Shown here in pieces: positions 33,488-44,431 of a stretch of 64,000 bases of DNA. Source of the DNA: Turnera subulata (lineage: Eukaryota > Streptophyta > Magnoliopsida > Malpighiales > Passifloraceae). The DNA lies in assembly GCA_028386065.3 (NCBI GenBank), contig JAKUCV010006785.1, forward strand, positions 60,121 through 124,120, given 5' to 3'. Position 1 is the stretch's first letter; every line of letters begins with the position of its first letter. The notes beneath the pieces were generated by a model. The model ran no database searches. It was given only the letters and a program-made list of their open reading frames with translations, and had not been told where the DNA came from. Made by a program: the position numbers and the translations under genes.

Positions 33488-34551
33488 TGTAACAGTCCGC
33501 GTAAAACTTATATTTTTATCGGGACTGTAAAAGGCTTTGTACAGTAATTTACCTTATAAAATTAATCTTGGATAATTAATTCAAGATAAATCAAGCATTC
33601 GATTCCGATATCGAGTACTGCCTCATATTCGGGATTTTTTTGCGGATCTTTCGGACCAAAGTTGGCATTTTTTGGGTACAAAAAATCTTTAGAAAAGTTG
33701 AGTTTAACCTCGAAGGGACGGACCAGAAATGAAGTAAAGAGGGTATAATAGTTATTTGCTGATCCAGACTGTACCCGCTCGATTATGCAGATTAATCACC
33801 CTGCACGCGTCAACCTTGCAGCAGCATTCTTCCTCCTATGTCACCCATCACCATGTCCGTTTCAAATGTTTGCTTCCTCAAGTTGCACCATGCAGGTGGT
33901 GCATTTTAACATAAGTCAGTGTCACCTTCCTGCACCGCTAACCCAAACATGCTTATATTAGTTGTGCTTTCCTGCAATTTCTAGTACCCAGTATACACAC
34001 TTTCTTTTTCCTTGCAAAAAACCCATAACCCAGTAAACACAAACCCAGTACTCACCTTACCTGGAAATACTACCCAAAGCAATCCAAAGAAAGAAAAAAA
34101 AAAGAAAACAAAACACTTACCTAGCAAAACGTTGCCGTTTGGCAACAACCCCATCTCACCATCATTTTCTTTTCTTCTTCCTCCCTTCCTCCTCCTACCC
34201 ATGTGCCGCCGCCGGGTGCACCACCTCTGCCGTCGTCTCTTTGCCGTACCACTACGTCGCGCCGTGCAGTTGCCGCCGTCATGCTCGCTGCTCCTGTCGC
34301 CCGCCTCGCCTTGCTTGTCGCCGCTGCAACTCACCAAGGTGAGCTGCGGGTTGAAGACGACCCGCTTGACCCGAGTTTGGCCGGAACAGACCTGGGTCTT
34401 GGGTGCTGGGTTAGGCCTTGGCTTGGGCCTGTGTGCTTGGGTTTCTGCCTTGGTCTGAGCCTCTACACCTAGGGCCTCCAGGCTAAACTTGTTGGGCTGG
34501 GGTTATCTGATGGTCTGGCCCTGTCCGAAAATAATTTTTTTTAAAAAAAGA

Positions 34552-34584
34552 GAAATATATATGTGTATATATATATATATATAA
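34552..34584 (+). repeat. TA-rich microsatellite
   Basis: Interrupted (TA)n inside the intron-like part of the solo LTR. Confidence 0.8.
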
Positions 34585-34715
34585 AATAATAATAATGAAC
34601 CAGGATAATAATCGGGTTGGACAAAGATATTATGTACGACTTACAGTATTAGATTATCATCATTAGCATATCATTGTTGTGCATCTTATGTGTATATATT
34701 TATTACTTATGATAG

Positions 34716-34792
34716 GAGCTGATAACGAGCAGTACAACGAGGAACCGGATTTGGAACCTGTTGAGGAGTTTCATAACTGATAATCGGCTAAG
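34716..34792 (+). other. Exon-like block in LTR leader (gypsy solo LTR, plus)
   Basis: 77 nt, GATAG|GAGCTGATAACG to CGGCTAAG|GTGAGG. Confidence 0.55.
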
Positions 34793-35370
34793 GTGAGGAT
34801 AGATAACCTTTAATATGTTGCCTGTAATACTGTTGTGAAATCTCTTTTGCTTGAATTGTTTGATTAAACTATTGAGTTGGTTATTGTTGGGCAATTCTGT
34901 TATTGTCGTTGCTGATGAAATGATATGATGGACATCTTGAGAAATTGGATAATTGGGAATTTTGTTGATGACTTAAATGTCACGTGGAAAATAGTGGAAC
35001 GACTCGATGGTTAGAGACTGTCTTGTGGTGGCCATGAACGGGTTACTTATTGTAAGCATGTCTATGCTTGGGATGTCTATCCCGTGATTCTATTTTGGGA
35101 TGTCTATCCCTGTTGATATTTGGGATGTCTATCCCTGGTTTCTCTTTTGATCGGGCACCCGGAACATGTTAATAACCAGGTACGACCCTAGCTTGTCCAG
35201 TGACGGGGCCCGATTGCTAAAATTGGAAAAGTCAAGTTATTTAATTCTGATTGTGTATGTTCTTTTGTATTTGCCTATGTTTTCTTCCTTGAAGTATTAT
35301 GGTTGCCCGCATATTGTTGTTTATCCATGATTTTATAATGTACCGGTGAGCGTTTCGGACTCACCCCTCG

Positions 35371-35393
35371 CCTTCATGGTTTCATCACGTAGG
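35371..35393 (+). other. Conserved LTR hairpin with paired changes (gypsy solo LTR, plus)
   Basis: CCTTCATG / CACGTAGG around GTTTCAT. The seventh stem pair has changed from G-C to T-A on both sides, while two positions mismatch. Confidence 0.5.
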
Positions 35394-35699
35394 ATGAGTT
35401 GCTCGTAGTACAGGTACGGTGTACGACCAGCTGCTGTATCTTCTTCACTTGACCCCGGATCCATACCTCCGCTGCTGTTTTCTCGTCACTCTGCTTCTGT
35501 TGATGCTTTATATTTTCTACTGCTGCTATTGTGTGCTGATGTTTGATGACTATAATAAAGGTCCTCGTGCTCGGGTGACGGATGCTATCTAGATTTCTGT
35601 TGTACTGAATTATGATGTATAATTATTGTTTGCTGTTGTAATAAAAGTAGTTCTCGCTTGTGCTTGCTATGTCTGGTAAATACCAGTCGGGGTATTTCA

Positions 35700-36422
35700 A
35701 TTAGGTTTTTGTGGCTATTTTTAAGGTTATTTCTAAAAAAAAATTAACTTTTCTTAATGCAAGTGTAAATTAATCATACAGTTATGTGTTAAAATTTGGT
35801 AATACTTTTTGTTATTTTTTAAAATAAATTAATTTATCTTAATAATTTTAATTACCGGCATTTAAAGCCATAAAATTTGATATAGACATTTATTAATTTT
35901 TTTCTCAAAAATCTTAATGACAGATTTTAGAACAAGAAACTTAGTACTATAGCTATTTAATTTCTAAAAATATATTATAAAAGTGAATATAGTTTAAATT
36001 TTAATATTTAGGTAATTAATTTTTTAGTTTATCTACTTAATTTCGTTCAATTAAATTAGAAAAAATGTTAATAATTTGTATACTATAATATAATATGTGT
36101 TGTACTTTAATATATATGTTTATAAATATTTTTATATATCTATATTTTTAACGCTTATGCCACCATTCGACCCAATCCGCGCAGTGGCGGATCTATAGTA
36201 TAGTCACTGTAGGCAAGTGACTACACTGGGATCTAAAAAAAATTAATGTGGAGGGATTTATATAAATTGCCTATTAATGGGGAGGGATTTTTATGACTTA
36301 AATATAAATTACCTATACTGAGATCTATAAAAATTTAATACGAGACTTTTATGGCTTAAATATAGAAGCTTCATAATTGACTTAAAAAAAAATATATTAT
36401 AGTTAAAGCTTTTAACTAAAAA
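35700..36422. other. AT-rich stretch with an hairpin homologous to 20261
   Basis: No gene. At 36199-36227 GTATAGTCAC and GTGACTACAC form the counterpart, in opposite orientation, of the hairpin at 20261-20289. It is preceded by CAGTGGCGGATCTA, a sequence often seen at ends of dispersed plant repeats. I cannot assign the family. Confidence 0.5.
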
Positions 36423-37382
36423 CTAGTTTTTTCTGCATGCATGTGGTATAGTATTATATTTTTTAAAATCAAGGAGTATAATATTAATTATTATCTTGAA
36501 AAAAATTTATATAATATTTTTATTCATTTTCGTGGTCCTTCTTTTTGCTTGATAATAAATTACAAGCACATCTGTCATGAGCTCTAGCGATTATTCTTCT
36601 TCATGATTATTCTTTTTTAGTAAACATTATTTTTGTTCATGGTTTTCGCTGACTTTACGGGTATTCTTGTTCATAGTTCTATTATTTCCTACAGGTAATA
36701 TTAATCATTACAAACACATCTGTCATGAGCTCTTGCAATTATTCTTCTTCGTGATTATTCTTTTTTGTAAACACTATTTGTTCATATTTTTTCACTGACT
36801 TTTCGGGTATTCTTCTTCATAGTTCTATTATTTCCAATAATTTTGTTTTGTAATTTTAGATAGTTGTTGAGTAAATAAAAATAAATACTTATATATTAAT
36901 CATTATCTTAAGAAAAACTTATATATAACGTACACAAGGAGTTGTTTTCATGATCTAGACCAACGCATTATTCAGAATTAGTTTTTATATTAGAATAGGA
37001 ATTTATGAATCGACTATTATTAATGATATTTGGTAATCCATTGATATAATTTTTATTATTAAATTATATTAATAATTAAGAGGATCGTTAAGTTATTGTT
37101 AGAACTAATGCCTCCTTGTCTCATACAGGTTTTGATATCGACAAACCGACAATGATTCAAAATGATGACACACCCGAAGCAAAAAGAAATCGATCAAAGA
37201 ACACAACTTGAAATGAAGAAGAGCACAAGAATTGAAGAGCAAAACTAGAAGATTTAAGAATCTAATTGTAAAAGGTTAACTCTTAAATTCTTCCAAGATA
37301 TTAGCTCAAGTCAAATCAGTTTTTCATCATGCATCAAATAGCATCTCTTTTATCAATCATAAAAAATGACTTTCGAGCTCTA

Positions 37383-37762
37383 AACATCGATGTTTGAGTT
37401 TACAACATCGATGTTCCAGCCTTCAGATGATATATCAAAAATTGGCAGAAGCTCAAAACATCGATTGGCTTCCCAAACATCGATGTTCTCATGACCGATT
37501 GCTTTCCAATATTTTTGACAGAACTCAAAAACATCGATGTTCGTTCAATCGTGGTTTTAAGATGTTTTGGGTAGAACTAAAAAAACATCGATGTTCTCAT
37601 TGACAACATTGATGTTCTTACACTTATGGTCTTTAAATTGTTTGGCAGAATTCCAAAAACATCGATGTTCTATTTGGAAACATCGATGTTCTTGTGACCT
37701 TTGGACCAAAAATTCATATTTACTGGCCAAACATCGATGTTGTGATTCTAAACATTGATGTT
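37383..37762 (+). promoter_or_regulatory. Phased array of AACATCGATGTT palindromes
   Basis: Eleven copies of the 12-bp palindrome or close variants start at 37383, 37404, 37457 (right half decayed), 37476, 37530, 37584, 37605, 37658, 37679, 37730 and 37751. Ten form five pairs spaced 21, 19, 21, 21 and 21 bp, about two helical turns. Pairs recur about every 72-74 bp, apart from the interval around the unpaired copy at 37530. The array ends about 100 bp upstream of the LTR TATA box, so it looks like a multi-site enhancer. The two KHRCS-rich ORFs here are by-products of the repeat. Confidence 0.8.
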
Positions 37763-37860
37763 GTGCCGTTATGTTAGATACCTTCTACAACTTTTAATGC
37801 TTATCTTTTCAAAAGGTGTTTAAGGAATGTTTTCCCAACGGCTATGTTAGTTTTCAGACT

Positions 37861-37868
37861 TATAAATA
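37861..37868 (+). promoter_or_regulatory. TATA box of the Copia solo LTR at 37097
   Basis: TATAAATA, followed by a leader rich in CTCTCTTTTC and CAATCAACTCTCC. Confidence 0.6.
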
Positions 37869-38826
37869 GAGATGTTAAACCTCTCTTTTCAAAACAATCA
37901 ACTCTCCATACATTAAGCATTCATTGTTACACATTCTTCCAAGTTTTTATGAGCTAATATCCTTGAGAAATGAGAGTTGCCTTATAGACCTTATATTGTT
38001 ACTCAATATCTACTCTTTGAGAGAGTTTCTGTTTTGAGTGTTGTGAGTGTTGTTATACACCTGAAGGGAGGTTTGTTCCCTTGCTTGTGATTCGTAGAAA
38101 GAGGGTTTCTTTATGTCTGAGTAGTCTTGAAGTGAGGTATCTTCAAGCAGGAGTGTTGAGGTTCTTGTGACTTGAACTCTCAGGTTGTAAACGGTTTGTT
38201 AAGCACCCGGAAGCTTAATGTAGATAGTGAAATCTTCGAGGGATTAAAGCGTTTTTTGGTCCTTGTGTTGACCCTCAAAGTTGGAATTCATCCTTATGTA
38301 GGATTTTGGCCTCTTTTCATACTTCCGTTCACTCCTTTTGGTCAGCTCCGATTGCTCCGGCCGAAAGACGGCGAAAATTGTTGACGTGGCAAGTTTTCGA
38401 TGCCACATCAGCTTTGTTAGGTCCCACATGTCAGGGTTTAACCCAAAACCGACCCAGCTCCACCCAACCCATTTCTTCTGAAGCGTCCCGACCCGTATTT
38501 ACCGTACACAGTAAACACGTGCCAGAACTATTCTTATTACAGTAGCAGACAGTACATATGGTACAAATCCAGTACAAAGCAAACTCTAATACAACATCCA
38601 TCACCCGATCCCAGGGACCATTATTCAATCCACATCATTCTTAAAGCTCAACAGCAGTAACAGAATACATATGATACAGCAACATAAGTAATACAGCAAC
38701 ACAACAACATATAAAATATAGTAGTGGAAGTCTTAGAATGAGATGCAGCGGAGGTATGGATCCGGGGTCTGGTGGAGTAGAAACAGCAGCTGGCCGAACC
38801 ACGTACCTGTACTACGAGCAACTCAT

Positions 38827-38849
38827 CCTACGGGATGAAACCCTGCAGG
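38827..38849 (-). other. Conserved LTR hairpin (gypsy solo LTR, minus)
   Basis: Minus strand CCTGCAGG / CCCGTAGG; one stem position has decayed (G to A). Confidence 0.6.
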
Positions 38850-39446
38850 CGAGGGGTGAGTCCGAAGTGCTCACCGACGAAGGATAAACAGTAATATGCA
38901 GGCAAACATAATACTTTCGAAGAAAATACAAGCAAAAGACAATTCAAGATTCAACCAGAACATAACTGAGCCAAGACCAAAAGACAATATAATTTTCCAA
39001 TTTTATCTTTAGGACCCTGTCACTGGACAAGCTAGGGTCGTACCTGGTTATTAACATGTTCTGGGTGCTAGATCAAACCAAGAGATCCCAAGGATCGACA
39101 TCCCAAAAATAGATCCCAGGGATAGACATCCCAAAAATTTAAAATATAATAAACCGGGATAGACATCCCAAGCATAGACATGCTTATCACAAGTAATCCA
39201 GATCATAGCCACCACAAAACAGTCTCTAACCATCGAGTCGTACCACTACTTTCCAAGTGACAATAAAGTCGTCAACACAACTTCCAATTATCTAATTATC
39301 TCAGATTATCCACAATCAATAAATCAACAACAATAAAAGTAACACCACAACTAACTCAATTGGCTCAGCAGTTCAATCAAGCAAATAAATACCAGAGAAA
39401 CAAACACAGTATTATGTGCAACATATCAAAGGTTATCCATCCTCAC

Positions 39447-39525
39447 CTTAGCCGATTTCCCTACTCCTGAAAGTCCTCAAATTGTCCCGGCTCTAGTTCC
39501 TCGGGATACTGTTCGTTATCAGCTC
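39447..39525 (-). other. Exon-like block in LTR leader (gypsy solo LTR, minus)
   Basis: 79 nt, ATAG|GAGCTGATAACG to GGCTAAG|GTGAGG on the minus strand. Confidence 0.55.
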
Positions 39526-39814
39526 CTATAAAGCAAATAACAGCATATACTCACATAAGACGCACATAAATGCAATTGATGCTATACCGTAAAAATAAAA
39601 CTTAAACTGGTTCGTTTACGTCCCAGTGAAACCCTGTTATCATCTTCATTCACCTTTTTAAATAGATGTCAAAATAAACTTCCCGGATATTATTCCAGTA
39701 TAATACTTTGTTAATACCCTTTCCAAAATATTTGATAAAAATAATTTTTACTATCACTTATTTTCTTTTCAAAAAATTATAGTTATCATAAAATAATCTT
39801 TTTAGAAATTAGTC

Positions 39815-39818
<4 letters not shown>

Positions 39819-39872
<54 letters not shown>
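39819..39872 (+). repeat. (AT)n microsatellite, about 53 bp
   Basis: Uninterrupted AT dinucleotides inside the intron-like part of the solo LTR. Confidence 0.95.
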
Positions 39873-39875
<3 letters not shown>

Positions 39876-41479
39876 CCGGTAAAACATTTACATAGTATAT
39901 ATATATCCTTAAGAGAATTTACTATAATTTAATAATTATGTTATAATCACTTTAGTCTCTTGAAATTATTATATGAAAGTAATTATTTCTTTTATTTTCA
40001 CAAATTATAACCATCTACTATGTATTTATTTTTTTCCTAGAAAATATAGTCCATATTATATATATTCCAGATTATATATATTCTTTTCTTAAAAATAATT
40101 TTTTTCCAGAAAATGATAGCATATATATAATTTTCTTAGTTTTCCAAAATAATCACATACCATATATATTCAAATGCTATGTTAGTAAAATATATTTTCC
40201 AGAAAATATATCAAAAAGTGTATCATGTATCATTTCCAGAAAAATACTTAGTCTTATTTATTTCCCATTTTTTTATTTTTTTTATTTTTTTATTTTCCGG
40301 ACTGGGCCAAATAGTACAACCCAACCCTTTGCATAGGCCCAAACCCAGACCCCACGTAGGAGCCCAGGCGGAGGCCCAATGCGTCAGGCCCAGCTGCCCA
40401 GCCCAAAGCGCCCCAGCCCACGGTAACCTTAACACATCCGGGTCAACCCACGACCCGCGACCTACATCCGGGTCGTCTTCAACCCAAGGCTCACCTTGAG
40501 CTTGACGGCGGCGCGACACGGGACGGGCGGCAGGACGAATGGCGAGAGGCGACAGCCGGTGGCGGTGAGAGGCGCGAGGAAAGGAGAGCGCGGCTGCAGT
40601 GGTCATCGCGAGCAGAAGAGAGGCAACCTCGGGGTGGCTCGCTGTGCGCGTGAGGAGAACGGCGACGGCCTGCAGCAACGGCGAGCGAGGCAGGCTCGAC
40701 AGAGGGTGGCAGCGCGACACGACTGCAGGTGTGTTGCGTGGAGGCTCACGGCTGCGGCGAGAAGAGGAGGCGAGGCAACGACAACAGGTGGTTGTCGGGT
40801 ATGGATCTCACGGCGGCGTTGGTTGCTGCGTGTGGCTCCGGCGGCAGCAGGGAGGAAGGAGGAAGCAGAGGGTGGGTTGCAGGGAAGAACACTGGCAGAA
40901 GATTGGTTAAGGCAGGAAAAGAAATCACAAGTTACAGAGGAGAGACACGGGCGTCACAGGAAAGAGGCGGCGGCAGCCTCAATTAAGCACTTACTGTGCA
41001 GCATGTGAGGCGTGTCCCGTCCGGACTAGAAAATATCCGATATACCCCCTTACCTTTATTTCTGACCCGATAATTCGAGGATAAACCTGACTTTTCTTAA
41101 GATTCCTGGACCCGAAAAATACCAACCGTGGTCCGTGAAATCCGCAGAAAAATCGGGAACGTGGGGTAAGGGTCGGTTTCAGAATTCGATGCATAATTTA
41201 CCCTAAAATAATTACCCAAGATTAATTCCATAAGGTAAATTACTGTACGAAGCTTTTTACAATCCCGATAAAAACATAAATTTTACCCGGGCTGTTACAT
41301 CTTCTAACCGGATGACCCATTTTACGAATTTCAAATTTACAAAAATGCCCCTACCCCACATTTTTGAATTTTTTTGTTGAAATTCCTAAATTATAATCCT
41401 TATTCTTAAATTAAACTTTTTTTTTATGAGATTAAATTTTTACACATCCCAATTTTTTACACATTTGAATTTTTTTCTC

Positions 41480-41800
41480 AAAAATAATTATTAATTGTTT
41501 TTTGATAGTTCTCAATTTTTTTACCCACTACTGAATTTAAATTAAAAATTATAGTTACAACTAAATCCTTAAATACTAAACTAATTATTAATTATTTTTT
41601 GATAGTTCTCAACTTTTTTACCCACTACTGAATTTTAAATTAAAAAATTATAGTTATAATTAAATCCCTAAATACTAAACTAATTATTTATTATTTTTTG
41701 ATAGCTCTCAATTTTTTACCCACTACTGAATTTAAATTAAAAAATTATAGTTACAATTAAATCCTTAAATACTAAACTAAATCCCTACAATTGTTAATTA
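41480..41800. repeat. Short direct repeats in the MULE interior
   Basis: Three tandem copies of an ~120-bp AT-rich unit containing 'gatagttctcaattttttaccc' and 'actactgaatttaaa' (start near 41503, 41610 and 41698). No gene. Confidence 0.7.
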
Positions 41801-42660
41801 TTTTATGCCTCTCTTCTACAATTTTTTTTTTCTTCTCTTCATTTTCCCCCGCCCCTCTTCCCCATCAACCGCCGCCTCAGACCCCTCTCTCTTTTCTTTT
41901 CCTTCCTCTCTCTATTTTCTTTTTCCCTTCCTTCCACTGCCGCCTCACCTGCATCACTCCCCCCATCCTCTACCTTGATGCCGCACCAATCGACCCATTC
42001 CCTGACTTCGTCGCCGCCTTCATCGCTGCAGCCGGACTCGCAGCCACAACGAACCGCCGCCAGATCTCCTCTGCAACAAGTGTCGCCGCCGCTGTGGGTG
42101 AACCAACACGCCTCCATCTTCTTCCGCTTCTTTGCTGCCGTTTGAAGCCGCCGGTGCCGCCTCTGCTTTCATCCGCTGCCGTTGCACGGAGAGTAGCAGC
42201 GTGTGTTGTGGGAGCTCGATAAACCCGAATCCACCGTAAACCAATAAACTTAAATCCACCATCAATCCAACAAGACCCAACTCGATTAACAAATTCACAA
42301 ACAAATAGGGATTCAATTAAAAAAAACTGTGCTCGCCTTCAATAGTGCGGCCATGGCCACGCTTGCAATGAAGCATCCCTCTCCGGTAGGGGAAGCAGCT
42401 CGAGGACTGGTCTCTGCTCGCCTTCGCTGACCAGTCAGGTGGCGTGCCTCGCCCGCGCCGACCTGTTCGAGCAAGGCGTGTTCCGGCTGGAGGAGGAGTT
42501 CCTGCGTGATGGACGATGATGACGACGAGGGTGAGAACGCCGTCGCGCAGCCGTTGACAGAACCGTGGTGACCAATCTGGGGATGGTGGTGGAGGAGAAT
42601 CACGGTTGACGAAACCGTGGAATCGATCGGGGAGGCGTGTGTATTTTATTTTTTTTCTTA
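41800..42660. other. GC-rich, possibly captured gene fragments in the MULE
   Basis: This stretch is much more GC-rich than the flanking arms. It begins with a pyrimidine-rich run, continues with Pro/Ser/Ala-rich frames on the plus strand (41791-42222) and has frames of 96-116 codons on the minus strand (42313-42667). Pack-MULEs capture such gene pieces. I recognise no family, no frame is complete and none should be taken as a gene. Confidence 0.35.
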
Positions 42661-43505
42661 TGTCCAATTTGAGGAATTTATGGGTATGCCGATTTGAATG
42701 GATGAGCTTGGTGGTGGTGCTTGGATAAGCTTGGTGGTGGTGGAGTCACTGGTGATGCAGTGAGTCAGTAACGTTTGGCTGGTTAAAATAAATCCCTAAA
42801 ATGTAATTTAAACAAAACATTGAGTTGTGTGATGTAGTGGGATTTAATTTGCAGGTATTTTAGTGATTTAATTTGGGTAAATCCCACTAAACAAAATCCC
42901 TAAAATGTAATTTGGGTAATAGGTAAAAAAATTATATTTGGGAAAAAATTTTGAAGTGCAAAAAATTGGGTTGTGTGAAAATTTAATTAAGAAATTTAAT
43001 TTAAGAATAAAGATTAAAATTTGGGCATTTTAACTAAAAAGTTAAAGAAAATGTGGGTTGGAACATTTTTGTCGGGTTAATCGGTTGGAAAAAATGGGGT
43101 CGGGTGGAACTGATTCGGTTTTGGGGATAACCCTGACAGGTGGGACCCACAAAGCTGACGTGGCACCGAAAAACTTGCCACATTAGCAGTTTTAGCCGGA
43201 TTTTGGCCGGAGAAACCAAAACAAACCAAAAGGGGCAAACGCAGGGATGAAAAAAGGCTAAAATCTTACACAGGAATGAATTCCAACTTTGAGGCCTTAC
43301 ACAGTGATGAAAAAATGCTTTAATCCAATCTTCGAGAGAGTATCTCGGAGGACTGGATTAGCCATAAATTGTGTGTGTGAACCAGTATAAAAATTCGGTT
43401 TGTCCTTTCTCTCTTTCATTCCGCAATTATTTCCTGCAAATTTTCATTTCGTCCATAAAATGCTATTCACCCCCTCTAGCGTAGGGCATATATCCTAACA
43501 GTTAT

Positions 43506-44431
43506 ATTATTATTTTTCATTATTATTATTTTTCATAATCTTTGTTCTTGTTGGTAGTTTTTATTGACTATTTTATTGTTTTTTTCTTCATAGTTCTTGT
43601 TGATTATAAACGACAAGCACATCAGTCATGAATTCTTGTGATTTTTATTTTCCGTTATTATTCTTTTTCGTATTCATTGTTCTTGTATGTAGTTTTGGTT
43701 GACAATTTAACTGTTTTTTTATTTTTCTTCACCATAGTTATTATTGATAATAAATAGCAATCATATATGCAGTGAGATCATGTGACTATTCTTCTCTATA
43801 TTTATTCTTTTTTGATAAACATTATTCTAGTTCATAGTTTTTCCTAACTCCTAAATTGTTCTTCTTCATAGTTTTATTATTTTTCAGTATTTATTATTCT
43901 TCTTAATGCTTAATAGTTGTTCAGAAAATATAAATAATGGCTTGCATATCAATCATTTTCTTGAGAGACACATATATATAATATAGACAATGAATTTTTA
44001 ATTTAGTCGTCCCTCTTATTGGTAGTTTTTGTTGACTATTCGACTACTCTTTGAATTTTTCTCCATAGTTCTTATTAATAGTAAATTATAAATACATCTG
44101 TCATGAATTCTTGTGATTATTCTTCTCTATGATTATTTTATTTCGTAGACATTATTCTTGTTCACAGTTTTGGTGGACTCTTCGGCTCTTCTTCTTCGTA
44201 GTTTTATTGTTTTCCAATAATTATTATTCTTCATAGGCCTATATATCAATCATTATCTTGATAGAATTATATACAATGTAGACACCGATTTTTTTTTTGA
44301 TATTCTAAACAAACAAATACAAATTTTTTAGAATTAATTTTTTTATTAGAATAGAATTCATAAATCATTTTTTATCCACAATTATTATTGATAATAAATT
44401 CAGAAAATATATGTCATGAGTTCTTATAATT
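43506..44431. repeat. Helitron-interior AT-rich repeats
   Basis: Dispersed copies of an approximately 200-250-bp segment (markers TTGTTGATTATAAA, CACATCAGTCATGAATTC, TTCTTCTTCATAG). Same sequence family as 36540-36860, 54503-55095, 56740-56830 and 57800-58440. No gene. Confidence 0.65.

Larger units (their letters stand above)
33488..35699 (+). mobile_element. Gypsy solo LTR of the D-like subfamily
   Basis: TGTAACAGTCCGCG to CGGGGTATTTCA, 2.2 kb, no internal region. The flanks TTTAG and ATTAG differ at one base, so the target duplication is near-perfect and the insertion fairly old. Carries the exon-like block, GGGATGTCTATCCC repeats and the hairpin. The 148- and 89-codon Pro/Leu-rich ORFs at 34012-34472 lie in its GC-rich leader and are not treated as genes. 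Confidence 0.85.
38479..41299 (-). mobile_element. Gypsy solo LTR inside the MULE arm
   Basis: Minus orientation, TGTAACAGCCCGGG at 41299 to CGGGACGCTTCA at 38479, with a perfect TCTTC duplication (38474-38478, 41300-41304). D-like subfamily. The Arg/Gly-rich ORFs at 40496-41008 and their reverse come from its GC-rich leader; they are repeat-specific and not annotated. Confidence 0.9.
38241..43326. mobile_element. MULE with ~400-bp TIRs, possibly a Pack-MULE, interrupted by a gypsy solo LTR
   Basis: Starts GGATTAAAGCGTTTTTTGG, ends in the complement (GCTTTAATCC), with a perfect 10-bp duplication AATCTTCGAG (38231-38240, 43327-43336). The two arms stay alignable for about 400 bp (left arm 38241-38478 continuing at 41305-41480; right arm about 42900-43326). 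Without the nested LTR it is about 2.26 kb. No transposase is seen. The centre has GC-rich exon-like sequence. Confidence 0.85.
37097..43500 (+). mobile_element. Copia (SIRE-type) solo LTR split by a MULE
   Basis: TGTTAGAACTAATG to TATCCTAACA, giving 6-bp terminal inverted repeats TGTTAG/CTAACA, with a perfect GTTAT target duplication (37092-37096, 43501-43505). Without the MULE it is about 1.3 kb. TATA box at 37861. The end CTATTCACCCCCTCTAG is characteristic of SIRE/Maximus-type Copia LTRs. No internal region remains. A striking palindrome array lies upstream of the TATA box. Confidence 0.85.

Noticed and set aside
37394..37758. ORFs with repeated KHRCS, suggesting a Cys/His repeat protein
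   Set aside because: By-product of the AACATCGATGTT palindrome array; frames are interrupted and change between repeats.
37383..37762. CRISPR-like spacing of short palindromic repeats
   Set aside because: Plant nuclear context, repeats of 12 bp, paired spacing, and position in an LTR enhancer; no cas genes.
40496..41008. 170-codon Arg/Gly-rich ORF
   Set aside because: Inside a solo LTR and antisense to its leader; no equivalent frame is kept in related LTRs.
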